NCBI GenBank assembly: GCA_965206445.1 | Contig: CBDBJR010000001.1 | Span: 558,001 to 622,000 of the forward strand | Length of the DNA: 64,000 bases | Direction of reading: 5' to 3' | Origin: CBDBJR01 sp965206445 | Lineage (GTDB): Bacteria; Pseudomonadota; Gammaproteobacteria; Arenicellales; Poriferihabitantaceae | Part shown: piece by piece, positions 63,501 through 64,000 of the stretch | Numbering within the stretch: position 1 is the stretch's first letter | Layout of the letters: every line of letters begins with the position of its first letter | Translations under genes and position numbers: made by a program | Notes under the pieces: model-generated | The model's input: only the letters and a program-made list of their open reading frames with translations | What the model was told of the DNA's origin: nothing | The model's database searches: none

Positions 63501-64000
63501 ATCCCGGCCGCCAGCGCCAGCGCTGAGATGACGCTGACCATTCCTGTTATGGATGACGTGATTGACGAGGGAGCGAGTGAGACCTTGAGTGTAATGGGCA
63601 CGACCACAGTCGGCCTCACCGTCAACCCTGCCGACCTGACCATCACCGACAATGACAACTTGCCGACCGGCATTGCCCTGACGCTGAACCCGTCCAGCGT
63701 CGCTGAAGATGTCGGCAATGCCTCGGTCACCGTCACCGCCACCTTTACGGGTGGCACTACCCGGAGCGAGGAGACGGTTGTCAGCCTGAGCACGGCGAAC
63801 GGCACGGCAACCGCGGGCGCGGACTACACGGCGGTGGCATCGGTAAACCTGACCATCCCGGCCACCAGCGCCAGCGCTCAGATGACGCTGACCATTCCCG
63901 TCATAGATGACGTGATTGACGAGGCGGATGAGGCCTTGAGTGTAATGGGCACGACCACGGTGATCAGCATCACCACCATCACCGCGGCCAACCTGACCAT
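3..64000 (+). CDS. Giant multi-domain surface protein (adhesin-like), internal part; open at both ends
   Basis: One reading frame (codons starting at positions divisible by 3) is open across the window: at least 21,332 codons, no start, no stop, no signal peptide and no C-terminal anchor visible. The register was confirmed by recognisable domains near 3, 3.3, 10, 20, 34, 49 and 60 kb, and compositionally odd stretches were read codon by codon. The order is SwmB-type repeats, LRR module, about 92 He_PIG domains, cadherin-like and PKD-like domains, four more LRR modules, more SwmB-type repeats, a 618-nt repeat array, a 315-nt Calx-beta-like array and a 354-nt Calx-beta array. Residues are mainly T, V, A, G, D and L; Cys is almost confined to LRR caps. 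No catalytic domain was recognised. An extracellular adhesin or filament is the best inference. Predicted proteins of this size are very rare in bacteria (for example one of about 36,800 residues in Chlorobium chlorochromatii). Function and secretion route are not shown. Confidence 0.96.
576..875 (+). repeat. SwmB-type domain 1
   Basis: About 100 residues with the pattern of the cyanobacterial long-protein repeat (SwmB repeat I family): LMLTYNEDLD near the start, GTTVTLTLS in the middle, then TVTLAYTAG, PLRNRTGQPA and a final VINNT. The family is known from giant swimming-associated or surface proteins and has no enzymatic role. Here it closes the first R1-R1'-SwmB super-repeat. Confidence 0.85.
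876..1616 (+). repeat. R1 and R1' beta domains of super-repeat 2
   Basis: This is a full pair. R1 (876 to about 1253) has a YVIGETIAATVTFSAAVTV strand and PQLALTVG. R1' (about 1254-1616) starts VAPRVTGLVLTAGPY and has PQMALTVG. Each ends with the HRVDGVAP- or VDTVVP-type linker that recurs at nearly every junction in this part of the protein. The R1 and R1' subtypes alternate strictly, so the pair was copied as a unit. Confidence 0.8.
1617..1916 (+). repeat. SwmB-type domain 2
   Basis: It has the same strand pattern as the domain at 576: LLVLTYQEVLD, GATVTLTLSAAV, VTLAYTAGTPPLRDRAGNPA and a terminal INNT. It starts 1,041 nt after the previous SwmB-type domain, the length of one super-repeat. 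Confidence 0.85.
1917..2645 (+). repeat. R1 and R1' beta domains of super-repeat 3
   Basis: R1 (1917 to about 2285) contains YYALGDRIAATVTFSEPVTV and PALALTVG. R1' (about 2286-2645) contains GEAIALTATFSEAVV and PRVALTVG. The pair keeps the R1-then-R1' order of the preceding super-repeats. The R1 member has a slightly different end (DRRAALLDHAAV), shared in kind with the R1 domain near 42.7 kb, so subtypes correspond between the two super-repeat blocks. Confidence 0.8.
2646..2945 (+). repeat. SwmB-type domain 3
   Basis: Contains VLTLTYSELLD, TTVTLLLDAAV, PLRDPVGNPAADF and a terminal VINNT. It is the last SwmB-type domain before the protein switches to the escort-LRR-CLBS module. The same order, SwmB then escort domain, recurs at 43,149-43,785, so the two places share an ancestral cassette. 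Confidence 0.85.
2952..3272 (+). other. Escort beta domain 1 (precedes LRR module 1)
   Basis: This beta-rich domain of about 105 residues has LTGTLTEAALF, VTVTL-like strands, a TEYV segment, SRDDATTATLTLVYD and a final hydrophobic strand before the LRR N-cap. The same domain precedes every LRR module in the window and is homologous to the first half of the 618-nt repeats at 45.6-48.7 kb (VTVTLENTTY, DDFRL, VATLALAHSGE). I do not recognise a named family. It is probably an Ig-like sandwich that positions the LRR head. Confidence 0.7.
3273..3755 (+). other. Leucine-rich repeat module 1 (3 LRRs, Cys-containing caps)
   Basis: The N-cap has NICTRT, AVRAALLDAV and DCTNV. About three 23-25-residue LRRs follow with the LxxLxLxxxxLxxLPxGIFxGL pattern. 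The C-cap runs GVFDAVLGTLG, AAHFVCSRADF, DCLRVSAAQF. The four Cys (two in each cap) are conserved in the other modules and probably form cap disulfides, implying an oxidising, extracellular location. LRR surfaces normally mediate protein binding, so this is a candidate ligand-binding head (inference). Confidence 0.88.
3768..4052 (+). other. Cadherin-like beta sandwich (CLBS) 1
   Basis: About 95 residues with the signature of the cadherin-like beta-sandwich family (Pfam PF12733): ATLRGLRISAGTLNPVFD, YTVAVANNVASVTVTPTA, VNANPVDSG, then IVVTAADTTTTQTVTVTVT. It directly follows the LRR C-cap, as in all five LRR modules, and is probably a rigid C-terminal connector. Confidence 0.88.
4053..4479 (+). 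other. Single R1 domain plus proline-rich linker
   Basis: An R1 domain (ITAIALTS, ATVTFSAAVTV, PQLALTVG, SYPVAAGDHDADGVSI) ends near 4431. A short proline-rich linker follows (VVAPMVPPPPAFPAA, about 4432-4480), the clearest hinge in the first 30 kb. It marks the switch from R1/SwmB/LRR architecture to the long He_PIG run. No SwmB partner follows this R1, so the super-repeat was interrupted here. Confidence 0.75.
4480..9035 (+). repeat. He_PIG (putative Ig) array, divergent part, about 15 units
   Basis: Tandem domains of about 95 residues match the He_PIG putative Ig family (Pfam PF05345), whose hallmark is LPxGLTFDxxxRxLSGTP followed by a YTVTD-type strand. Hallmarks lie near 4640, 5016, 5676, 5955, 6270, 6537, 6834, 7128, 7431, 7716, 8010, 8277, 8620 and 8890, with a degenerate unit around 5230-5480. 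Units here vary in length and sequence much more than downstream ones. The first two units carry a Cys pair (TGC at 4824 and 4860). The stretch at about 7560-8420 uses codons (TTA, CTA, AGA, TCA) that are rare elsewhere in the gene, but the frame stays open. Likely structural stalk. Confidence 0.9.
16131..16160 (+). repeat. 12-nt tandem repeat (MADS), 2.5 copies
   Basis: The sequence encodes MADSMADSMA within a He_PIG unit, an in-frame 12-nt tandem duplication in the loop after LTLPAASLPAA. It is a small recent expansion in a surface loop. Confidence 0.85.
16800..16807 (+). repeat. G8 homopolymer tract inside the coding frame
   Basis: Eight consecutive G, reading GGG GGG GGC as Gly-Gly-Gly before SRPLADG in a He_PIG unit. 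With the G9 tract at 24519 it is one of two candidate slippage sites in the He_PIG array. Confidence 0.7.
23490..23525 (+). repeat. 18-nt in-frame microduplication in a He_PIG hallmark
   Basis: The hallmark reads GLTFDPALTFDPDSRRLTG. Eighteen nucleotides encoding LTFDPA are followed by a second copy encoding LTFDPD. The insertion lengthens the loop before the LSGTP strand by six residues. It shows slippage acting within domains as well as between them. Confidence 0.85.
24519..24527 (+). repeat. G9 homopolymer tract inside the coding frame
   Basis: Nine consecutive G encode Gly-Gly-Gly in the linker of a He_PIG unit (codons 24519, 24522 and 24525). It is the longest mononucleotide run I noticed. 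A slip of one base would shift the frame about two thirds of the gene's visible length before the end. Whether it varies is unknown. Confidence 0.8.
31570..33689 (+). repeat. Alternating Ig-like ('NEPP') and cadherin-like domains, seven domains
   Basis: Ig-like domains start at NQPPTADGS (31575), NEPPVAVGDIEPQT (32178), NEPPVAVGLLEPQT (32784) and NEPPVRIGGIPTQT (33399). Each contains VTVDVAxxFSDPE and a TITVTAxD-type strand. Between them lie three cadherin-like domains (about 31863-32177, 32469-32783, 33066-33398). These have PEN/LEN starts, WxITAGN, FEIGxSxGQLALxxPLDFE, YTLTVxLTV and end in the cadherin-like junction DVNEPP. The acidic D/E/N motifs at domain junctions are typical Ca2+ sites in cadherins, so Ca2+ rigidification is likely but inferred. 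The alternation was copied in pairs of about 605 nt. Confidence 0.82.
33690..33989 (+). other. PKD-like domain
   Basis: About 98 residues starting NRAPQALIEQAPTLRV, with GALVVLSSGSSDPDGDAI, WRVL, SLRFTAPLV and IGLVVNDGRVDSDEV. The SSGSSDPDGD and WxV pattern resembles PKD/REJ-type beta sandwiches common in bacterial surface proteins. It is the only such domain I found in the window and separates the cadherin-like block from the LRR modules. Confidence 0.7.
33990..34313 (+). other. Escort beta domain 2 (precedes LRR module 2)
   Basis: Same domain type as at 2952: SAVLAGSLTEADLFADPP, TVTLAGTEYV, a DFRLFTSV segment, TRDNDNTATLTLAYD and a final VRISASAGV strand that runs straight into the LRR N-cap. 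Family unnamed to my knowledge; probably Ig-like. Confidence 0.7.
34314..34979 (+). other. Leucine-rich repeat module 2 (5 LRRs)
   Basis: The N-cap is NICGRTPVVRAAILAAL with DCTNV. Five LRRs follow (LTALSLQDNDLTTLPADIF, LVLGGNAFTAGLPTGVF, LFLNAAGLTALDAGIF and others). The C-cap has GVFDPVLDRLGG, AAHFVCSRGDF and DCLRITAAQ. The four cap Cys are conserved. It is the first of three consecutive LRR modules separated only by CLBS and escort domains. Confidence 0.9.
34983..35270 (+). other. Cadherin-like beta sandwich (CLBS) 2
   Basis: Contains ALRELTISDGILTPLFDP, YAVAVANSVASVTVTPVA, VNGTVVISGSPSEP and MDYTVNVTRP, the pattern of Pfam PF12733. It is the most divergent CLBS in the set (LRELTISDG instead of LSGLTISAG), so this module is not a recent copy of its neighbours. 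Confidence 0.85.
35280..35609 (+). other. Escort beta domain 3 (precedes LRR module 3)
   Basis: Contains TATLTGVLTEANL, VTVRLQNTDYV, DDFLLADSVDGTVRVTGV, SRDNDNAATLTLAHSGEDI and GDLAAGVDILAS. The LTLAHSGEDI segment closely matches LALAHSGEAI in the 618-nt repeats at 45.6-48.7 kb, showing that the escort domain and that repeat share ancestry. Confidence 0.72.
35610..36656 (+). other. Leucine-rich repeat module 3 (11 LRRs, internally expanded)
   Basis: The N-cap is NICDRTPVVRAAIVAA with DCTSV. I count 11 LRRs, two of them 23 rather than 24 residues. The block from about 36054 to 36420 consists of highly similar 72-nt units (LSALTNLDVSANRLSALDAG and close variants), indicating recent tandem gain. 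The C-cap has GVFDAVVASLG, AAHFVCARADF and DCLRITAAQ. It is the longest LRR solenoid in the window and would present the largest binding surface. The DVSANRLSALD units form a nearly uniform ladder, so specificity probably resides in the flanking, more varied LRRs (inference). Confidence 0.9.
36054..36420 (+). repeat. 72-nt LRR tandem repeats within LRR module 3
   Basis: About five 72-nt units encode LSxLxNLDVSANRLSALDAG and close variants, with long identical stretches such as the DNA for GLSALTNLDVSANRL. The alternation of LDV and LDLG and of DAGVF and DAAVF shows two interleaved subtypes copied in tandem. Each unit adds one turn of the LRR solenoid without changing frame. Confidence 0.88.
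36663..36947 (+). other. Cadherin-like beta sandwich (CLBS) 3
   Basis: Contains ATLSGLMISAGTLAPPFAPD, YAVAVDADVTGVTVTPTA, VNANPVDSGSPG and IYTVTVTRP. PF12733-type. Much of it, especially VNANPVDSGSP, is shared with CLBS 1 at 3768. Confidence 0.87.
36951..37274 (+). other. Escort beta domain 4 (precedes LRR module 4)
   Basis: Contains VMLTGSLTEAGLFADPP, TVTLIGAEYV, DDFDLSDTVDGTVRVTGV, SRDSENTATLTLGYDGADI and VDITASVGA. The DGTVRVTGVSRD stretch is almost the same as in escort domain 3, consistent with duplication of a whole escort-LRR-CLBS module between 35.3 and 38.2 kb. Confidence 0.72.
37275..37940 (+). other. Leucine-rich repeat module 4 (5 LRRs)
   Basis: The N-cap is NICGRTPSVRDAIVAAS, with ACTGV in place of the usual DCTNV. 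Five LRRs follow (LRLAGNPDVFDGSVPAGLF, LELRGNGLTALPADIF, LVLNDNALSSIEVGAF, LRLQGNAFTPGGLPAGVF and a variant first repeat IDLSGGEGLRGLDERPQSG). The C-cap has FDAVLDTLG, AAHFVCSRDDA and DCLRVSAAQF. Its concave-surface residues differ from those of modules 2 and 3, as expected if modules recognise different ligands (inference). Confidence 0.9.
37950..38240 (+). other. Cadherin-like beta sandwich (CLBS) 4
   Basis: Contains ATLSGLTISAGTLDTAFDPD, YAVTVPNSVDAVTVTPTA, VNAVSVASGNPSAP and RLTYTVTVTRV. PF12733-type. It leads directly into the second R1/SwmB super-repeat block. Confidence 0.87.
38241..39293 (+). repeat. R1-R1'-SwmB super-repeat, block 2 unit 1
   Basis: R1 (38241 to about 38620; YAIGDAIAATVTFNEAVTV, PQLALTVG), R1' (about 38621-38981; VVISSTTGPYAEGEAIAVTV, PQIALTVG) and a SwmB-type domain (38982-39293; VLTLIYSEALD, RVVLMLSAAV, PLRDRAGNQA, VTNNT). 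The ISSTTGPYAEGEAI opening of R1' is specific to this second block. Confidence 0.85.
39294..40337 (+). repeat. R1-R1'-SwmB super-repeat, block 2 unit 2
   Basis: R1 (39294 to about 39660), R1' (about 39661-40034) and a SwmB-type domain (40035-40337; VLTLTYNEALD, LTLTLMLGAAV, PLRDRAGNRAADF, PNNT). R1 and R1' are highly similar to those of unit 1 (ASDSSTNTVLGFRYTVVAGD; TRPAVYASGSDSPALVFRYT), so the two units are relatively recent copies. Confidence 0.85.
40338..41383 (+). repeat. R1-R1'-SwmB super-repeat, block 2 unit 3
   Basis: R1 (40338 to about 40690; GDIISATVTFSEAVTV, PQLALTVG), R1' (about 40691-41069; GPYTEGEAIALTVTFSEAV, PQIALSVG) and a SwmB-type domain (41070-41383; VLTLTYDEALD, TTVRLTLSAAV, PLRDLVGNRAANL, VTNTT). 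Confidence 0.85.
41384..42430 (+). repeat. R1-R1'-SwmB super-repeat, block 2 unit 4
   Basis: R1 (41384 to about 41745; YAIGETIAATVFFSEAVTV, PELVLMVG, IRDTATDSMTAVLTH), R1' (about 41746-42113; PQMALTVG) and a SwmB-type domain (42114-42430; VLILAYNEALD, TTVRLTLRVAV, LLRDRAGNRAADL). The R1 ending RDTATDSM-AVLTH matches the R1 ending near 1,190 in block 1 (RDTATDTMDAVLTH), so specific units correspond across 40 kb. Confidence 0.85.
42431..43460 (+). repeat. R1-R1'-SwmB super-repeat, block 2 unit 5
   Basis: R1 (42431 to about 42790; ending REALLTHTAVPDDANHRVDG, close to the block 1 R1 at about 2,200-2,285), R1' (about 42791-43148; GAIELTATFSQAVTVFGQ, PRVALTVG, like the R1' at about 2,340-2,430) and a SwmB-type domain (43149-43460; VLTLIYSEALD, PLRDLAGNRAAGL, VINNT). 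The last unit of block 2 therefore matches the last unit of block 1, and an escort-LRR-CLBS module follows in both places. Confidence 0.86.
43461..43784 (+). other. Escort beta domain 5 (precedes LRR module 5)
   Basis: Contains TAILSGTLTEAALFAADPVT, VTLPGTEYV, LLPTHFTSAATV, TRDDATTATLTLAYDN and GDLATNPIPIIASAGV. It is clearly closer to escort domain 1 (same LTEAALFAADPVTV and TRDDATTATLTL core) than to domains 2-4, supporting a cassette duplication linking 0-4 kb and 38-45 kb. Confidence 0.75.
43785..44366 (+). other. Leucine-rich repeat module 5 (4 LRRs)
   Basis: The N-cap is NICARTAAVRDALLIA with DCTNV. The LRRs include LDLTGTLEQSIPALQSGDFA, LDLDNNPFTTLPADIF, LELDKTNLTDLPAGIF and LDLRANNFMLTTGLPAGIF. 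The C-cap has FDAVLDTLG, RQAHFVCSRDDF and DCLRVSSTQF. It shares cap details with module 1 (TAAVR instead of TPVVR) but has one more repeat. Confidence 0.9.
44382..44663 (+). other. Cadherin-like beta sandwich (CLBS) 5
   Basis: Contains VTLSGLSISDGTLEPVFDAG, YTVAVANSVTAVTVAPTA, VNTDPVDSGTASAA and TYRLRVTRV. PF12733-type, most similar to CLBS 1 (VFDAGTxDYTVAVANxV). Confidence 0.87.
44664..45635 (+). other. R1, SwmB-type and He_PIG domains (transition segment)
   Basis: R1 (about 44670-45035; YALGEAIEATVTFSAAVTV, PQIPLTVG), a SwmB-type domain (45036-45341; VLVLIYNEALD, VTLTLSAAV, PVRDLVGNRAADL, VDNTT) and one isolated He_PIG domain (45345 to about 45626; LPNGLTFNAENRQISGTPT, YTLTVTDADA). The isolated He_PIG is the likely seed of the He_PIG halves of the following 618-nt repeats, since both share LPxGLTFxAxxRxIxGTP. 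Confidence 0.8.
45636..48737 (+). repeat. 618-nt tandem repeat, 5 copies (escort-like domain + He_PIG)
   Basis: Copies begin at 45636, 46260, 46878, 47496 and 48114 (spacing 624, 618, 618, 618 nt, all multiples of 3). Each 206-residue unit has an escort-type beta domain (SATLAAPTALTGANLTTATV, VTLENTTYADAS, DDFRLTDTIAGTVSV, VATLALAHSGEAI, GDLPAGSVPITVTN) followed by a He_PIG domain (VTAQTYTVGTSIGTVTLPPA, LPSGLTFTAADRTITGTP). Copies 3-5 are nearly identical at the DNA level, so they arose recently or are kept uniform by recombination. The first and last copies are the most diverged, as expected for tandem arrays that turn over from the middle. Confidence 0.93.
48738..49415 (+). other. R1 and SwmB-type domains, cassette copy 1
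   Basis: R1 (about 48738-49100; VAFTSTGPYMQGEAIQVTVT, PQITLNVGG, VDDGENDANGVSIGANALTL) and a SwmB-type domain (49101-49395; NNLVLTYSETLD, VMLTLSRAI, PLRDVAGNNAESF). The SwmB part uses less GC-biased codons than its surroundings. The cassette recurs at 54885-55559 with the same order and about 6.14 kb offset. Confidence 0.82.
49416..49763 (+). other. A-type Calx-beta-like domain 1
   Basis: Contains SAGVTISEATLTVDPEAGT, TYTVVLDTQPTADVMITP, LTFTTANWDAAQTVTVTG, a DDDIDNPGDARTA-like loop and VTVTVTDDD at the end. The acidic loop and terminal TDDD suit a Calx-beta-like, Ca2+-binding fold (inference). Six A-type domains occur between 49.4 and 62.3 kb, each separating other repeat arrays. Confidence 0.72.
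49764..52601 (+). repeat. 315-nt tandem repeat array I, 9 copies (B-type Calx-beta-like)
   Basis: Copies start at 49764, 50079, 50394, 50709, 51024, 51339, 51654, 51969 and 52284; period 315 nt (105 residues), the last copy 318 nt with an extra Met codon. Each reads AGVRISTPTLGIAEGGRGTY, TVRLDSQPTGDVIVTVGGAS, SPLTFTTGNWDMEQTVTVNA, AEDDDAVADAVTLTHGVTGY, GTVSSGDEVVVTVTEND. Copies differ at only a few positions (IAEGG/IDEGG, DSQP/NTQP, TPT/TST, TNS/TGS), arranged as mosaics. Nearly identical DNA shows very recent amplification or gene conversion. The acidic AEDDDAV loop and END junction suggest Ca2+ sites (inference). Confidence 0.94.
52602..52958 (+). other. A-type Calx-beta-like domain 2
   Basis: Contains TGVTVTETDSETTVAEPDGT, VVLDTQPTADVVITPVSADT, FTTANWDAAQTVTVTGVDDD and SNIASVTVTVTDDD. 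It interrupts the 315-nt repeats and separates arrays I and II. Confidence 0.72.
52959..53903 (+). repeat. 315-nt tandem repeat array II, 3 copies (B-type)
   Basis: Copies start at 52959, 53274 and 53589 with exactly 315-nt spacing. They carry the same variants seen in array I (IDEGG, NTQP, GQGTY or GRGTY), so arrays I and II exchanged or duplicated sequence recently, across the intervening A-type domain. Confidence 0.93.
53904..54236 (+). other. A-type Calx-beta-like domain 3
   Basis: Starts TGVTVTETDSETTVAEPDGT like domain 2, then VVLRTQPTADVIITPTSGDP, FTTANWNTSQDVTVTVVDDD and ANVVVTATDDD. The first part is almost identical to domain 2 and the second half diverged, suggesting partial conversion. 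Confidence 0.7.
54237..54560 (+). other. Divergent single B-type Calx-beta-like domain
   Basis: Contains AGVRIGPTTLTIAEGGMDTY, LDSQPAGNVAVTVGGESGDV, FTMDNWNLEQTVTVNAAEDA and GTVSSGAAVVVTVTEDD. It is clearly the same domain as the 315-nt repeats but has drifted and carries small insertions (324 nt). It sits at the end of the B arrays, the place expected for the oldest copy. Confidence 0.78.
54585..54884 (+). other. Cadherin-like beta sandwich (CLBS) 6, without LRR module
   Basis: Contains ATLSGLTISAGALDPVFDPD, YTVTVLNSVTSVTVIPTA, VNGDTVTSGSASNP and RMTYTVTATHA. This is a normal PF12733-type domain, but here it follows a B-type Calx-beta-like domain instead of an LRR C-cap. It is the only CLBS in the window not attached to an LRR module. 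Confidence 0.86.
54885..55559 (+). other. R1 and SwmB-type domains, cassette copy 2
   Basis: R1 (54885 to about 55232; VAFSSTGPYALDEQIQVTVT, PQIELTVDS, ENDANGVSIKANAITT) and a SwmB-type domain (55233 to about 55535; NNLVLTYDEALD, VMLTLSRAI, PLRDVAGNDAELL). A short Thr-Glu-Pro-rich insertion (SPTEPTEEPTVTT, about 55351-55392) is absent from the copy at 48738. Codons such as TTA, CTA and ATA, rare elsewhere, are frequent here. Confidence 0.82.
55560..55907 (+). other. A-type Calx-beta-like domain 4
   Basis: Nearly identical to the A-type domain at 49416 (AGVTISEATLTVDPEAGTAT, TADVMITPVSDAPVATVSAV, DDDIDNPGDARTATVSHTAA, ending VTVTVTDDDD). With the preceding R1 and SwmB domains it forms the second copy of a cassette of about 1 kb and leads directly into the Calx-beta array. 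Confidence 0.78.
55908..58025 (+). repeat. Calx-beta array, part I (6 units, about 354-nt period)
   Basis: Units start at 55908, 56262, 56616, 56967, 57324 and about 57669. Each about 118-residue unit reads APTxITLALSPNSVAEDVG, ITVTATLxGTTRSEETVVSL, STADGTATAGADYTAVxSVN, LTIPAASASAxMTLTIPVMD, DVIDEGASETLSVMG and ends LTITDNDN. This matches the Calx-beta family (Pfam PF03160): GTATAGADY, an acidic DDxIDE loop and a terminal DND Ca2+-site motif. Such arrays are usually extracellular Ca2+-stabilised spacers. The sixth unit is a variant (VASDHAEMTLTIPVTNDVIT). Confidence 0.92.
57131..58526 (+). repeat. Segmental duplication, copy 1 (about 1.4 kb)
   Basis: Matches 61007-62402 in the same orientation at an offset of exactly 3,876 nt, a multiple of 3. 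From about 57,370 to 58,525 only isolated mismatches were found by eye (for example GAGTCG versus GAGCCG near 57,669/61,545 and ACCCTG versus ACACTG just after). Homology weakens gradually before about 57,350 and ends at 58,527. Confidence 0.88.
58026..58367 (+). other. A-type Calx-beta-like domain 5
   Basis: Contains AHVVVSEASLTVPEDGGMAT, VVLGSRPTADVTITPTSDDR, FTTSNWDAAQTVTVTGVNDD, NIGDARTATVSHTVASTDTN and VTVTVTDDD. It is identical or nearly identical to the domain at 61902-62243 and lies inside the duplicated block. Confidence 0.78.
58368..61901 (+). repeat. Calx-beta array, part II (10 units)
   Basis: Units start at 58368, 58722, 59076, 59427, 59781, 60135, 60489, 60843, 61200 and about 61545, mostly 354 nt apart. 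The domain is the same as in part I, with variable positions recombined in different combinations: NPSSV or SPNSV, VAEDVG or VREDVG, DVIDEGASE or DVINEADE, LTVTPADLTIT or LTVTGAPLTIT. Adjacent units at 60135-61199 are especially similar. The mosaic pattern indicates frequent recombination between units. Confidence 0.92.
61007..62402 (+). repeat. Segmental duplication, copy 2 (about 1.4 kb)
   Basis: Partner of 57131-58526. It contains two Calx-beta units, the A-type domain and the following Calx-beta unit. Near-identity and frame-preserving spacing fit unequal homologous recombination between arrays. The two copies differ at a few bases, so this does not look like a duplicated read or a simple assembly echo. 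Confidence 0.87.
61902..62243 (+). other. A-type Calx-beta-like domain 6
   Basis: This is the second copy of the domain at 58026-58367, exactly 3,876 nt (1,292 codons) downstream, with no difference noticed at the DNA level. See the duplicated block 61007-62402. Confidence 0.78.
62244..64000 (+). repeat. Calx-beta array, part III (5 units, last cut by window end)
   Basis: Units start at 62244, 62598, 62952, 63306 and 63660. The fifth is still open at base 64000, where it shows an altered final strand (ISITTITAANLT instead of LTVTPADLT). The frame is open, so the gene continues downstream by an unknown amount. Confidence 0.91.

Noticed and set aside
3..64000. Several adjacent adhesin genes instead of one
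   Set aside because: No stop codon, intergenic gap, ribosome-binding site or register change was found at any domain junction. In-frame ATG codons occur but none follows a stop.
3..64000. Promoters, terminators, riboswitches or RNA genes
   Set aside because: GC-rich stem-like sequences are frequent, but all fall inside the coding frame with ordinary domain sequence. Nothing stands out as a regulatory site.

Overview
The whole window lies inside one gigantic protein-coding gene on the + strand. Frame 3 (codons starting at positions divisible by 3) is open from base 3 to the end. That is at least 21,332 codons, roughly 2 MDa of protein, with neither start nor stop codon in view. I checked the frame against recognisable domains near 3, 3.3, 10, 20, 34, 49 and 60 kb and read several atypical stretches codon by codon (7.5-8.4, 13.6-13.9, 24.5-24.9 and 55.2-55.55 kb). 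The register never changes and I saw no in-frame stop. I see no second gene, RNA gene, promoter, terminator, mobile element or intergenic gap.

The DNA is strongly GC-rich with G/C-biased third codon positions. The protein is rich in Thr, Val, Ala, Gly and Asp and almost free of Cys and Lys, as is typical of secreted multi-domain bacterial surface proteins. The domains (SwmB-type repeats, He_PIG putative Ig, cadherin-like beta sandwich, Calx-beta, capped leucine-rich repeats) point to a GC-rich, probably Gram-negative bacterium with a marine or host-associated lifestyle. I cannot name the taxon.

Layout: (1) 3-2945, three rounds of a three-domain super-repeat (two 'PQLALTVG' beta domains R1 and R1', then one SwmB-type domain). 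(2) 2952-4431, escort beta domain, LRR module 1, cadherin-like beta sandwich (CLBS), one more R1. (3) 4432-31569, an uninterrupted run of about 92 He_PIG domains. (4) 31570-33989, alternating Ig-like and cadherin-like domains ending in a PKD-like domain. (5) 33990-38240, three consecutive escort-LRR-CLBS modules. (6) 38241-43460, five more R1-R1'-SwmB super-repeats. (7) 43461-44663, a fifth escort-LRR-CLBS module. (8) 44664-45635, R1, SwmB and one He_PIG. (9) 45636-48737, five copies of a 618-nt two-domain repeat. (10) 48738-55907, R1-SwmB-Calx cassettes around 9+3 near-identical 315-nt Calx-beta-like repeats. (11) 55908-64000, about 21 Calx-beta domains with a 354-nt period, running off the end.

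By my count this is about 198 domains, nearly all beta sandwiches. Stacked end to end they would form a filament of the order of 0.8 micrometre (inference from about 4 nm per Ig-like domain). The most plausible role is a giant cell-surface or secreted adhesin. The five LRR modules would be candidate ligand-binding heads and the Calx-beta and cadherin-like parts probably Ca2+-stabilised spacers. Secretion route and anchor would be encoded outside this window. Repeat identity differs sharply along the gene: the He_PIG array is old and diverged, whereas the 618-nt, 315-nt and 354-nt arrays are recently amplified.
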